Assembly (NCBI RefSeq): GCF_000702885.1
Contig: NZ_JNKO01000014.1
Coordinates: 1-64,000 of the forward strand
Length of the DNA stretch: 64,000 nucleotides
Direction: 5' to 3'
From: Oribacterium sp. P6A1
Lineage (GTDB): Bacteria; Bacillota; Clostridia; Lachnospirales; Lachnospiraceae
The notes under the pieces were generated by a model, which was not told where the DNA came from, made no database searches, and saw nothing but the letters and a program-made list of their open reading frames with translations. Each line of letters opens with the position of its first letter. The first letter of the stretch is position 1. Both the position numbers and the translations under genes were made by a program. Below, piece after piece: positions 41,483 through 50,555 of the stretch.

Positions 41483-42223
41483 ATGAAACATTTTAAATCA
41501 TCACTACATATTATCATTATGGCCCTGACCCTTGCTCTTTGCAGCGCTTTTTCCGCATTTGCGGAATTCGGACCGGGGGCAGACATCCAGAGAGTGGTCA
41601 TCAACTCTGATGTCAAGGCCGACAAGGTCTCAGACCCCATAGCTGAAAAGCTCGGGAAGACCATGACGGCTCAACTCACAGATCAGATCATTCTTGTCAA
41701 CGATCACAATCTGACTCTCTGGAACAGACAGTCTGACGGAAGCTGGATCAAGGATATGGATGTCTACTGTGGTTACGGACGTAATGGCCTCAAAGCTTAT
41801 ACAGAAAGAAAAGAAGGAGACCAGACCACACCTGTAGGTTCATTTCCCATACTTCACGCCTTTGGCTTCGGTTCCAATCCGGGAACAGCCATGACATGGA
41901 GAGAGATAACCGAAAACTCCTATTGGTCAGGGGAAAAGTCCACCTACAACACATGGGTGGAAAGTGCAACACCTGTAGGCGGTGAACACTTAAGCGAATA
42001 CACTATCTGTTACAAATACGCCATGGCAATCGGCTTCAATATAAACCCGACCGTTTACAAGCGAGGTTCTGCGATCTTCCTTCACTGCAAGAATCCTGCA
42101 GAATGGGGCTCTGCCGGCTGCGTATCGGTTACAGAAGACAATATGCTTACACTTCTTAAAAAGTGTCATGACGGATGCTATATCATGATAGTACCTAATG
42201 AGGACTATATTTCAAATTTCTGA
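41483..42223 (+). CDS. Secreted L,D-transpeptidase-family protein
   Basis: 246 residues with AAAGGA upstream. A cleavable signal peptide is clear: basic start, hydrophobic helix and AFSAFA-EF cleavage near residue 28. The catalytic domain has ILVNDHNLTLWNRQ, TPVGSFPILHAFGFG and HCKNPAEWGSAGCVSV with Cys213 as nucleophile and His nearby. This variant (longer spacer between His and Cys, SAGC instead of SHGC) resembles the YkuD-like proteins that act as wall hydrolases or transpeptidases. Partner to the upstream gene; no membrane anchor, so secreted or wall-bound. Confidence 0.85.
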   Translation: MKHFKSSLHIIIMALTLALCSAFSAFAEFGPGADIQRVVINSDVKADKVSDPIAEKLGKTMTAQLTDQIILVNDHNLTLWNRQSDGSWIKDMDVYCGYGRNGLKAYTERKEGDQTTPVGSFPILHAFGFGSNPGTAMTWREITENSYWSGEKSTYNTWVESATPVGGEHLSEYTICYKYAMAIGFNINPTVYKRGSAIFLHCKNPAEWGSAGCVSVTEDNMLTLLKKCHDGCYIMIVPNEDYISNF

Positions 42224-42253
42224 TGACATATCAGTTAGCGGGGGTTTTCGATT

Positions 42254-44173
42254 ATGAGTTGGAAACTCGATTATGAAATCGTATCTTTGGCCATGACAGT
42301 AATTCTGTTCATGGCCTACCGCCCTGAGAAGTATCTTCCGCTTCGAAGGAACCGGTTTTTTTACCTCACTATAGCCTGCGAAATCTCAGTTATTGTATTT
42401 GATATAATAGCTTCTGTTACTACGGCTAATTTCGGGAATTATCCTTTGTGGTTTCTTTACAGCGAAAACATCGTTTATTTCCTGCTGCTGTCTCTGGAAT
42501 ATTATCTTTTCTTTAACTACACTATTTCCATTTCCAAACACTCACTGCTCAGTTCAACAAAACGCAAGGTGATCATCTCCATACCCCTTATACTCATAAG
42601 TATCCTGATCATCTCCACGCCTTTTACAAATGCCCTGTTCGAAGTAACAAGGGCAACAGGCTATCAAAGGCAATGGGCATACTACTACATACTGGTTCCG
42701 TACCTGTATTTCTATATCATTTTATCTGTAATATACCTGTCATATTTTCACAGAGAGATCATTCCGGAACAGATGATAGCTGTTCTTTGTTCTTATGCTC
42801 TTTTTATTCTGGGAACCTTTCTTCAGGCCTCGGTTTTTCAGGGAACACTTCTGATAAGCTGTTTCGCAGCCTTTGGACTGTTGATAGTGTACATGTCACT
42901 CCAGAATCCGGAGTATTATCTCAGCGTAAAGGCCTCCTGCTTTAACTCAAAAGCTTTCAGGGATCTGACAACGGATTATTCCGAAACAAACCGGTCCTTC
43001 TCGGTTTTCAGTTTTTCCATCGATCATTATCCCATTCTGCTCAATGCTTACGGCGAAGAGACTATGAATGATATACTTCATCAGATAGTTCTGCTGCTTA
43101 AGTCAAACTATAAAAATGCTTTGATATTCTACCTTGAGGATGGTGTTTTTTCATTCATCGACCCTGATGATGTGGATCCCGATAATGCGACGGACCTTTT
43201 GAAAAACCGCTTCGAACATTCATGGTCAACATCCATAGGTGAACTTCGTCTGAATGCATATTTTACATATTTGCCCAGGGACCTGTGCAACTATAAATCA
43301 CCGAATCTGATCTCCATAATAAGAAACTCTTTGATTTTAGCGGCAATGCACAACGAAACCCGCTATGAGATCATAGAGGCGGAGATTTTCGAAAAGCAGC
43401 AAAAGGACAACGAAATACATCAGGCGCTTCAGCGGGCGGTGGACAGGAACTCCATACAGATGCATTATCAGCCGATTTATGATACAAAGAGTCATAAGAT
43501 CGTATCTGCAGAGGCCCTGGCCAGACTTCATGATGACAAGCTTGGAAATATACCTCCTGACGAATTTATAGTCACTGCCGAACAGGACGGTTCCATCATA
43601 AAACTGGGAAATCAGATCTTCATAAAGACCCTTTCCTTCATGAGAGACCATAAGAAGGATTTAAAAGACATAAAATATATGGAAATCAATCTGTCTCCGG
43701 TCCAGTTCACCAATCTGAACTTTGCCGAGGATTTCATTGATCTGGCTTTTGAAAACAGGGTTGAACTCAACAATGTAAATCTTGAAATCACGGAAACCGC
43801 CACCTCTGATATCTCCATACTGAAAAAACAGATGAAGATTCTATACAACATGGGTGTAAGATTTTCTCTGGATGACTATGGAACAGGATTCTCCAATCTG
43901 ACACTTATCCTTCAGCTTCCTCTGGAAATCATAAAGATCGACAAAAGTCTGGTCTGGGCCTACTTTGACGGTTCAAACCTCATGCTTAAAAATATCGTAA
44001 AGATGTTCAAGGAACAGAATTATAAGATACTGTGCGAAGGAATCGAAACTAAAGAAATGGTAGATGAACTTACGGAAATGGGCGTAGATCACCTTCAGGG
44101 CTTTTATTTCTCCAAACCTTTACCGGAGGCGGAATTTATCAACTTTATAAAGGAGTTTAATGGAAACAACTGA
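42254..44173 (+). CDS. Membrane c-di-GMP phosphodiesterase (EAL) with degenerate GGDEF
   Basis: 639 residues. Six or seven hydrophobic helices lie in residues 8-220. Residues 235-375 resemble a GGDEF fold but the GGDEF motif is lost. The EAL domain (residues 385-635) has YQPIYD, AEALARL, EINLSPVQF, EITETATSD, LDDYGTGFSNL, IKIDKSLV, CEGIET and QGFYFSKP, so the metal and catalytic residues are present and hydrolysis of c-di-GMP is expected. No clear ribosome site other than GCGGGGG. It overlaps the patatin gene by 14 bp, implying coupled synthesis. Confidence 0.88.
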   Translation: MSWKLDYEIVSLAMTVILFMAYRPEKYLPLRRNRFFYLTIACEISVIVFDIIASVTTANFGNYPLWFLYSENIVYFLLLSLEYYLFFNYTISISKHSLLSSTKRKVIISIPLILISILIISTPFTNALFEVTRATGYQRQWAYYYILVPYLYFYIILSVIYLSYFHREIIPEQMIAVLCSYALFILGTFLQASVFQGTLLISCFAAFGLLIVYMSLQNPEYYLSVKASCFNSKAFRDLTTDYSETNRSFSVFSFSIDHYPILLNAYGEETMNDILHQIVLLLKSNYKNALIFYLEDGVFSFIDPDDVDPDNATDLLKNRFEHSWSTSIGELRLNAYFTYLPRDLCNYKSPNLISIIRNSLILAAMHNETRYEIIEAEIFEKQQKDNEIHQALQRAVDRNSIQMHYQPIYDTKSHKIVSAEALARLHDDKLGNIPPDEFIVTAEQDGSIIKLGNQIFIKTLSFMRDHKKDLKDIKYMEINLSPVQFTNLNFAEDFIDLAFENRVELNNVNLEITETATSDISILKKQMKILYNMGVRFSLDDYGTGFSNLTLILQLPLEIIKIDKSLVWAYFDGSNLMLKNIVKMFKEQNYKILCEGIETKEMVDELTEMGVDHLQGFYFSKPLPEAEFINFIKEFNGNN

Positions 44174-45026
44174 GAAGAAAACAGGACTTATATGTGAGGG
44201 AGGCGCCATGCGGGGACTTTTCACCGCCGGCGTCCTGGATATACTTCTGGAAAATGATATAAGCTTCGATGGCATGGTGGGAGTTTCCGCCGGTGCAACT
44301 TTCGGCTGTAACTTTAAATCGAAACAGATCGGCCGTACCGTCAGATACAATCTTGAGTATGCGGGTGACAAACGTTACGGAAGCTTCGAATCCTTCATAA
44401 AGTCAGGGGATCTCTATGATACGGAGTTTTGCTACCATACTTTGCCGAATGAACTGTTCCCTTTTGATTGGGACACATTCCTCAGTAATCCTATGAAATT
44501 CTATCTCGTAGCCACAGACGTAAACACAGGAAAACCTGTTTATCATGAAATGAAAAAACGGGGTGACAACGAACTTGAATGGCTGCGGGCAAGTGCCTCC
44601 ATGCCTCTTGTTTCCAAGCCTGTTTCCGTCGACGGATACGAGCTTCTGGACGGTGGAATTTCAAACTCCGTTCCTCTCGAGTTTTTCGAGCATATAGGCT
44701 ATAACCGGAATGTAGTCATTCTTACTCAGGATGCAAGTTACGTTAAAAGTGCACTTCCGGCTGGATTTTTAACTAAATTATTACTAAAAAAACAGCCGGC
44801 CATCTATACAGCCATGTCCAGGCGACATATAATGTACAATGCTCAAATTGACTATATAAAAAAGAAAGAAGCGGCCGGTGAAGTTTTCGTCATCCGTCCT
44901 CCCGAGCCTTTGGGCATAAAAAGGGTGGAGCATGACCGAAATGAGCTGGAGAGGGTATACAAGCTTGGAAGATCCACAGCTCTTTCCCTTCTTTCCGAAT
45001 TAAAGGATTATTTAAATAAAAAATGA
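44160..45026 (+). CDS. Patatin-like phospholipase
   Basis: 288 residues beginning 14 bp inside the EAL gene with AAAGGAG upstream. The oxyanion loop is CEGGAMRGLFTAGVL (residues 13-27), the catalytic Ser43 is in GVSAGATFG, and the Asp in LLDGGISNSVP near residue 165, the complete Ser-Asp dyad. The length and order match the YjjU/RssA-like bacterial group. It likely cleaves membrane phospholipids or lysolipids on the inner face. The Dus gene overlaps the end by 4 bp. Confidence 0.9.
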   Translation: METTEKKTGLICEGGAMRGLFTAGVLDILLENDISFDGMVGVSAGATFGCNFKSKQIGRTVRYNLEYAGDKRYGSFESFIKSGDLYDTEFCYHTLPNELFPFDWDTFLSNPMKFYLVATDVNTGKPVYHEMKKRGDNELEWLRASASMPLVSKPVSVDGYELLDGGISNSVPLEFFEHIGYNRNVVILTQDASYVKSALPAGFLTKLLLKKQPAIYTAMSRRHIMYNAQIDYIKKKEAAGEVFVIRPPEPLGIKRVEHDRNELERVYKLGRSTALSLLSELKDYLNKK

Positions 45027-46015
45027 AATTTTGTTTTGCACCAATGGAAGGCATTACCGGATATCCGTTCCGTAATGCCTTCCAACAATGTTTTCCGGGG
45101 ATAGACCGTTTCTATACCCCTTTTTTGTCTGCCAATGATACTTTTTCCTTTACAACGAGGGAGATAAGGGACACCGCCCCCGAAAACAACCGGGTTCCGG
45201 ATCTGGTTCCGCAGATAATCACCAACAATGCGGAAATGTTCGTATGGGCCATAGAAGAGATGATAAGTCTGGGTTACAGGGAAGTGAATCTCAATGTGGG
45301 ATGTCCCTCAGGCACGGTTGTTGCCAAGGGAAAGGGCTCAGGAATGCTGAGATATCCTGACAGACTTGATGAATTTTTTGAAGAGAGCTTTGAACTTCTT
45401 CAGAAAAAGGGGATAAATTACCTCTCAGATTCTTCCGAAGCATCTGCCGCTTCTCCTTCTGTCAGAATCTCAGTTAAAACAAGAATAGGGCTTCATGATA
45501 CTTCCGAAGCCGAAGACATCATCACCATTTATAATCGCTATCCCATAAGCGAAGTCATCGTTCACGGAAGGGTTCAGAAAGAATTTTACCGGGGCGAAAT
45601 ACATCTTGATGTTTTCGGAAATTTTGTTGAAGCATGTAAGCATCATTTGGTGTATAACGGAGATATATACAGTAAAGAGGATTTTGAAAAAATAGTCAGA
45701 CTATTCCCCGGAATAGATACCGTGATGATAGGCCGTGGTCTTTTGATGAATCCGTCTCTTGTCCGGGAGATAAACGGCGGCGAAAGAGCCACACTTCCGG
45801 AGATAAAGCATTTTCATGAAACACTTATAGATAACTATATTCCCGAAATGGGCAGTGATAAAAACCTTTTATTTAAGGTAAAGGAATACTGGAACTGGCT
45901 CAGCAAGTCTTTTTCCGGCTCCGAAAGATATATGAAAGACATAAGAAAAGCAAAGAGCCTTGCCGAATACAGAGCCGCAGTAAGAAATCTCATGGCTAAC
46001 TGCGACCTTGTATAA
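45023..46015 (+). CDS. tRNA-dihydrouridine synthase family protein
   Basis: 330 residues, ATGA overlap with the patatin gene. FAPMEGITGYPFRNAF is the FMN-binding start; PQIITNNAEMFVWA follows; NLNVGCPSGTVVAKGKGSGML near residue 90 has the catalytic Cys; SVKTRIGL near 155 and VIVHGRVQKEFYRGEI with the FMN-binding His near 180; VMIGRGLLMNPSLVREI near 240. The insertion of Ser/Ala-rich residues at 138-150 is unusual. It reduces uridines in tRNA D-loops using NADPH; which position is unknown. Confidence 0.9.
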   Translation: MKFCFAPMEGITGYPFRNAFQQCFPGIDRFYTPFLSANDTFSFTTREIRDTAPENNRVPDLVPQIITNNAEMFVWAIEEMISLGYREVNLNVGCPSGTVVAKGKGSGMLRYPDRLDEFFEESFELLQKKGINYLSDSSEASAASPSVRISVKTRIGLHDTSEAEDIITIYNRYPISEVIVHGRVQKEFYRGEIHLDVFGNFVEACKHHLVYNGDIYSKEDFEKIVRLFPGIDTVMIGRGLLMNPSLVREINGGERATLPEIKHFHETLIDNYIPEMGSDKNLLFKVKEYWNWLSKSFSGSERYMKDIRKAKSLAEYRAAVRNLMANCDLV

Positions 46016-46039
46016 CGGTCCATGCTATGGAGATAATAA

Positions 46040-47056
46040 ATGATACTTGAATACCCTGAATACTTTGAACGTTTCCGCTGTATAGGCGGAGCCTGCCCCG
46101 ACACCTGCTGCGCCGGCTGGGAGGTAGACGTCGACCCTGATTCGGCAGAATATTATAAATCCGTTACCGGGGAATTCGGCGAAAGGTTGCGCAAACATAT
46201 ATGCGAAGATGAGGGGGAGTGCTATTTCCCTCTGACCGAAAAGCGTCGATGTCCATTTCTGAACGACAAAAACCTTTGTGATATATACTCCAATATCGGC
46301 GAAGAAAGTCTTTGCCAGACCTGCACAGAGTATCCGCGCTATTTTATGGATATCGGAAACTATGAACAGATGGATATGAGCTTAAGCTGTATGGAGCTTG
46401 GCCGTATTTTCTATACGGAAACGGATAAAATCACTTATATCCGTTCAGAAAATGACGTTGAGGGAGAAGTGCTTTCCCCGGAGGAACAGGGAACCCTCAT
46501 AGAGGTTCTGGCTCTGAGAAATCAGTGCATCTCGGTTATGCAGGACAGTACCGACAGTTTTCCGCAAAAGATGGATACTGTACGTGCACTTGTATCAGAA
46601 GCTCAGGGAGAAGATCCTTCTTTGAAGGACAGCACGAGAGCCTTCCTGAAAGAGGACTTTAACGACCTTAGTCTGCTCCTTTCATCCATGGATTCCATAA
46701 GTCCGGAATGGACAGAAAAACTCGACTTTTACAGGAAACTCGCCGGTTCACCTGAAGAGCTTTCAAAAATGGAGACATTTGCAGCGGATAATGCTGACCA
46801 CCTGGACCTTTGGATGTCAAAAACCGCGGTTTACTTCATATTCAGATATTTTATAGACACCTGCATAGACGGAGACATAGAGCATGAACTCTGTCTATTG
46901 CACCGAAGCCTTACCCTGATACAATTCATGCTGTTTGCAGAGTGGCTCATAAAGGGAAGTGTTGATGTCTCAGATATGATATACGTTTCCCATCTCTTCT
47001 CCAAGCAGGTAGAACATGATGACGGTAACGTAGCTAAAATCAAGAACCTGTGTTAG
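46040..47056 (+). CDS. FliB-like Cys-cluster protein (flagellin lysine N-methylase family)
   Basis: 338 residues. The N-terminal metal or Fe-S cluster region CIGGACPDTCCAGWEVDVD, then RRCPFLNDKNLCDIY and LCQTCTEYPRYF, is the signature of the FliB/YkgJ-type family; FliB methylates lysines of flagellin. The rest is helical (residues 130-338). No flagellar genes are in the window, so the target is uncertain; many homologues occur away from flagellar loci. It is 24 nt after the Dus gene and probably in the same transcript. Confidence 0.8.
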   Translation: MILEYPEYFERFRCIGGACPDTCCAGWEVDVDPDSAEYYKSVTGEFGERLRKHICEDEGECYFPLTEKRRCPFLNDKNLCDIYSNIGEESLCQTCTEYPRYFMDIGNYEQMDMSLSCMELGRIFYTETDKITYIRSENDVEGEVLSPEEQGTLIEVLALRNQCISVMQDSTDSFPQKMDTVRALVSEAQGEDPSLKDSTRAFLKEDFNDLSLLLSSMDSISPEWTEKLDFYRKLAGSPEELSKMETFAADNADHLDLWMSKTAVYFIFRYFIDTCIDGDIEHELCLLHRSLTLIQFMLFAEWLIKGSVDVSDMIYVSHLFSKQVEHDDGNVAKIKNLC

Positions 47057-47161
47057 ACTTCAGGAAAGACATCCTGTTCCCTAAGGTCCCGGCTGTGTGA
47101 TTCAGGCGGCCTTGCTTTTTAAGTATTATGTAGTGTTATCTGTAATGTTGGGAGGCACTGT

Positions 47162-47776
47162 ATGTTCATATCAATCAGGAAAAGTACATATCTTATATTA
47201 TTATCCATGACGCTTATCATGATCACATCCTGCGGACAGCGTAAGATGCCTCATGAAACGGTATCATCCGAGGATCTTGCACAACAGATCATCACCGGTC
47301 TTGCGGAGGGATTCAAAAGCGGAGAGATAGATGTAACAACCAGGGAGAAGAAACTCATATCAAACCTTATAGATTACGCTTTGGAAAATCCGGAATCCAC
47401 CATGCTGTCCCTTACACAGGCTGTGGAAAGGGCCGGTTTCAGCGCCACATTCCCGGAATCTCTTTCCGGTGTTAAACCATATTTCAATGCCGTTGCCGAC
47501 TCTCTTATTGAAGCCTCATACAAAACCGAAGACGGTAACGATATAGTCATCCGAAAAAGCAACGACAGTGATTCTCTTTCCCATGTAGCAGGCATCGCCA
47601 TGGAAAACAAAACCAAAATAACCCAAAAAATCGGTGACAAAGAAGTCAGTATCGTTCTGGATCAGGGCAAGATATATGATGCCCTTTGGAAGGATGGAGA
47701 AAATGCCTACTCTATCTATTCTCAGAGCGGAATTGATGAAGAAACATTAAAATCACTTATCAAAACGGTAAAATAA
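47162..47776 (+). CDS. Putative lipoprotein (DUF4367-like)
   Basis: 204 residues with GGGAGG 8 nt upstream. Lipobox MITSC with Cys24. Residues 90-160 (AGFSATFPESLSGVKPYFNAVADSLIEASYKTEDGNDIVIRKSNDSDSL) follow the pattern of DUF4367 outer-face domains often linked to anti-sigma factors and sporulation proteins, but no regulator is adjacent. Function unknown. The rsmH-like gene starts 6 nt after the stop. Confidence 0.7.
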   Translation: MFISIRKSTYLILLSMTLIMITSCGQRKMPHETVSSEDLAQQIITGLAEGFKSGEIDVTTREKKLISNLIDYALENPESTMLSLTQAVERAGFSATFPESLSGVKPYFNAVADSLIEASYKTEDGNDIVIRKSNDSDSLSHVAGIAMENKTKITQKIGDKEVSIVLDQGKIYDALWKDGENAYSIYSQSGIDEETLKSLIKTVK

Positions 47777-47782
47777 TATACT

Positions 47783-48910
47783 ATGACAGATAAAACAACC
47801 AAAGAAATCAATCAGATCAGTGTATCTGATACTCCGACAGAAATAAGCAGTTCCGAAGACAGCAGGGAGACTCCCGCTGTACACAAGAGAAGAAAACGCT
47901 ACAGCGGAAAGTATCCCCGTAAATTCGAGGACAAGTACAAGGAACACCAGCCGGAAAAGTACAAGGATGACATTGAAAAGATCATCTCTAAGGGAAAGAC
48001 TCCTGCCGGTATGCATATTCCCATTATGGTTGCGGAGATTCTGGATGTTCTTAAGATACAGCCCGGAGAAACAGGTATGGACGCCACTCTCGGATACGGC
48101 GGTCACAGTGAGAAAATGCTGGAGAAGCTGGAGGGTCGGGGCCATCTCTATGCAACGGATGTGGACCCTATCGAATCTGTAAAGACAGAGAAACGTCTCA
48201 GGGATAAGGGCTACGGCGAAGACATTTTCACCATAAAGCATACCAATTTCCGAAATGTTGATACTGTTGCAGATTACGGAGAAAAGTTCGACTTCGTTCT
48301 TGCGGATCTCGGGGTTTCTTCCATGCAGATAGACAATCCTTCCCGGGGATTCAGCTACAAAACCGAGGGGCCTTTGGATCTTCGTCTGAATCCGGAAAGC
48401 GGAAAGAGTGCGGCAGAACGTCTCAGAGAGCTGGATTATGATGCCATGGTCAATATCTTTGTCGAAAACTCCGACGAACCTTACGCAGAGAAAATCGCAA
48501 AGGAGATAGTCAGGGCATATCATAAGGGCGCAAAGATCGAAACCACAGGAGAGCTTCGTGAAATCATAAATAAAGCCCTTTCTTTCCTTCCTGAAAAGGA
48601 AAGGCCCGAAGCACAGAAAAAGTCCTGTATGAGAGTTTTTCAGGCACTCCGTATAGAAGTGAACAGCGAATTCGAGGTTCTGTACGATTTCCTGAGCAAG
48701 GTGCCTGAATGTATGAACTCCGGCGGAAGAATAGCGGTTCTCACATTCCACAGCGGAGAGGACCGTCTGGTGAAGCAGTTCTTCAAGGAAATGAAACGTT
48801 CCGGCATATACAGTGAGATTTCACGGGATGTCATCCGTCCGGGCAGGGAAGAGTGTTTTATCAACCCCCGTGCCCACTCCACAAAACTACGTTGGGCGAT
48901 AAAAGCCTGA
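47783..48910 (+). CDS. RsmH paralogue with basic N-terminal extension
   Basis: 375 residues, about 60 longer than ordinary RsmH. Residues 1-65 are Ser/Thr/Glu-rich and then Lys/Arg-rich (VHKRRKRYSGKYPRKFEDKYKEHQPEKYKD). The methyltransferase part begins at GMHIPIMVAEILDVL; SAM motif MDATLGYGGHSEKML; DFVLADLGVSSMQIDNPSRGFSYKTEGPLDLRLNP; and the C-terminal LTFHSGEDRLVKQFFKE. RsmH methylates N4 of C1402 in 16S rRNA. Lachnospiraceae-type genomes often carry this extended form beside the division-cluster rsmH; no mraZ or ftsL is here, so this is the second form. Its target may differ. Confidence 0.85.
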   Translation: MTDKTTKEINQISVSDTPTEISSSEDSRETPAVHKRRKRYSGKYPRKFEDKYKEHQPEKYKDDIEKIISKGKTPAGMHIPIMVAEILDVLKIQPGETGMDATLGYGGHSEKMLEKLEGRGHLYATDVDPIESVKTEKRLRDKGYGEDIFTIKHTNFRNVDTVADYGEKFDFVLADLGVSSMQIDNPSRGFSYKTEGPLDLRLNPESGKSAAERLRELDYDAMVNIFVENSDEPYAEKIAKEIVRAYHKGAKIETTGELREIINKALSFLPEKERPEAQKKSCMRVFQALRIEVNSEFEVLYDFLSKVPECMNSGGRIAVLTFHSGEDRLVKQFFKEMKRSGIYSEISRDVIRPGREECFINPRAHSTKLRWAIKA

Positions 48911-48987
48911 TATACATATTTTAGACTGACATGGGACCATTCAGAGCATCAGGCTGCAATGGTCCTTATATCAGTTAGGTGCGTTAC

Positions 48988-50382
48988 ATGAAAAACAATA
49001 GACCCGATATCAACGACCAGAAAAACGCTGTTTCTGAAACAGCACCTGTTTACAATACAATCACCCAGGGTGTGATGTGGAAGTCTCTGATCTTTTATGT
49101 CATGCCTTTAATTATGGGCACCTTTTTCCAGCAGCTCTACAACACAGTGGATGCTGTTGTGGTGGGAAGATTTGTAGGAAAGGAGGCCCTTTCTGCAGTA
49201 GGCGGTACCGCAGCCATCCTTGTCAATGTCTTCGTGGGCTTCTTTGTGGGGGTATCCTCAGGTGCAGGGGTGGTGGTAGCACAGTATTTCGGCGCCAAGG
49301 ACGAAGAAGATGTGCATAAATCGGTACATACAGCCATCATGCTTTCCATCGTAAGCGGTATAATTCTCACCTTCATCGGTTTTTTCATGATGCCGGTATT
49401 CACTGTATGGATGAAAACACCGGAGGATGTCCTTTCCCTCACCATAACCTACCTCCGTATATATGCCCTCGGCATGATCCCGAATCTTATATACAATATG
49501 GGCTCAGGCATACTTCGCGCAGTGGGTGATTCCAAACGTCCTCTGTATTTCCTTATAGTATCCTGCGTCACCAACATCCTTCTTGATATAGTTTTCGTAT
49601 TGAAACTTGACCTTGGGGTTGTGGGAGTTGCCATAGCCACAGTTCTTTGCCAGATCATAAGCGCGGTTCTTGTGATCATAACACTTTCGGGGGTAAAAGA
49701 GAGCTACAGACTCATCCCGTCAAAACTTGGTTTTAAAAAGCGCCAGCTCATGCGTATATTGTCAATAGGAATTCCGGCAGGTGTGCAGTCTCTTATGTAC
49801 TCCCTGTCCAATGTTTTCATCCAGACAGCCATAAACGAATTCGGCACGGATGCTGTCGCGGCCTGGGCAGCCTATGCAAAGATAGACGCTCTCTACTGGA
49901 TGGTCATAAGCTCCTTCGGAATAGGCGTCACCACCTTCGTTGGCCAGAATTACGGAGCCCGAATTTACAAGCGTGTCCGTGAATGTGTACGTCAGAGCGC
50001 AGTCATCATGGGAATCATTACCATCGCATTTTCCGTGATATTCTATCGCTACGGAGCTCTTGCCTTCAACCTGTTCACCACTGATGAGAACGTAATGAAA
50101 GTCGGAGAAGTGATGCTTCATTACCTTACGCCTTTCTATATAACCTATACTGCCATTGAGCTTTTCTCAGGATCACTCCGGGGAATGGGCGACAGTCTCA
50201 GGCCAATGCTTATATCAGTGCTTGGCATTTGCGTTCTCCGTATCTCCTGGATAATGATAGCTGTTCCCATCTGGCACAGAATAGAAACCATCGAGGCCAG
50301 CTATCCCCTTACATGGATAACCACTTCAATAATGTTTATGATCTATTATTTTTGGTACATAAACAAACGACATATAAGATGA
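48988..50382 (+). CDS. MATE-family efflux transporter
   Basis: 464 residues from the ATG at 48988 (an in-frame GTG at 48979 is an alternative; TTAGGTG lies upstream). Twelve membrane helices in two halves; QGVMWKSLIFYVMPLIMGTFFQQLYNTVDAVVVGRFVGKEALSAVGG is the MATE start, and AWAAYAKIDALYWMVISSFGIGVTTFVGQNYGA is the mirror motif in the second half. It exports cationic compounds with Na+ or H+. The substrate cannot be read from sequence. Confidence 0.92.
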   Translation: MKNNRPDINDQKNAVSETAPVYNTITQGVMWKSLIFYVMPLIMGTFFQQLYNTVDAVVVGRFVGKEALSAVGGTAAILVNVFVGFFVGVSSGAGVVVAQYFGAKDEEDVHKSVHTAIMLSIVSGIILTFIGFFMMPVFTVWMKTPEDVLSLTITYLRIYALGMIPNLIYNMGSGILRAVGDSKRPLYFLIVSCVTNILLDIVFVLKLDLGVVGVAIATVLCQIISAVLVIITLSGVKESYRLIPSKLGFKKRQLMRILSIGIPAGVQSLMYSLSNVFIQTAINEFGTDAVAAWAAYAKIDALYWMVISSFGIGVTTFVGQNYGARIYKRVRECVRQSAVIMGIITIAFSVIFYRYGALAFNLFTTDENVMKVGEVMLHYLTPFYITYTAIELFSGSLRGMGDSLRPMLISVLGICVLRISWIMIAVPIWHRIETIEASYPLTWITTSIMFMIYYFWYINKRHIR

Positions 50383-50394
50383 AGTAATCTAAAG

Positions 50395-50423
50395 TTGACA
50401 TCTAATATAAGTAAAACTATACT
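50395..50423 (+). promoter_or_regulatory. Strong sigma-A promoter of the DUF1846 gene
   Basis: TTGACA, 17 bp, TATACT: near consensus. About 125 nt of leader follows. Confidence 0.8.
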
Positions 50424-50458
50424 TTTTTAGATTATGCATGAAACATACAGACATACAT

Positions 50459-50489
50459 TGCTGCCACCGGTCCGGGACCGGTGGCAGCA
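50459..50489 (+). promoter_or_regulatory. Near-perfect palindrome in the DUF1846 leader
   Basis: TGCTGCCACCGGTCC and GGACCGGTGGCAGCA are perfect inverted arms around a single G. As RNA this gives a 13-bp stem with a 5-nt loop and no T-run. A second small stem GGAATCC/GGATTCC lies at 50512-50528. Confidence 0.7.
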
Positions 50490-50555
50490 GAGCGGCTGTG
50501 AGCGGTTCATGGGAATCCCTAAGGATTCCTTCGATTTTTAAGGGAGTACACATAT

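Noticed and set aside
42254-45026. A CBASS-like defence system (cyclic nucleotide plus patatin)
   Set aside because: The partner is a degradative EAL enzyme with a dead GGDEF, not a CD-NTase; no Cap2/Cap3 genes are nearby.
47753-48751. A 332-residue open frame on the minus strand across the rsmH-like gene
   Set aside because: It lies opposite a clear methyltransferase gene, has no ribosome site and its composition (Phe, Cys, Leu, His) is typical of an antisense shadow.
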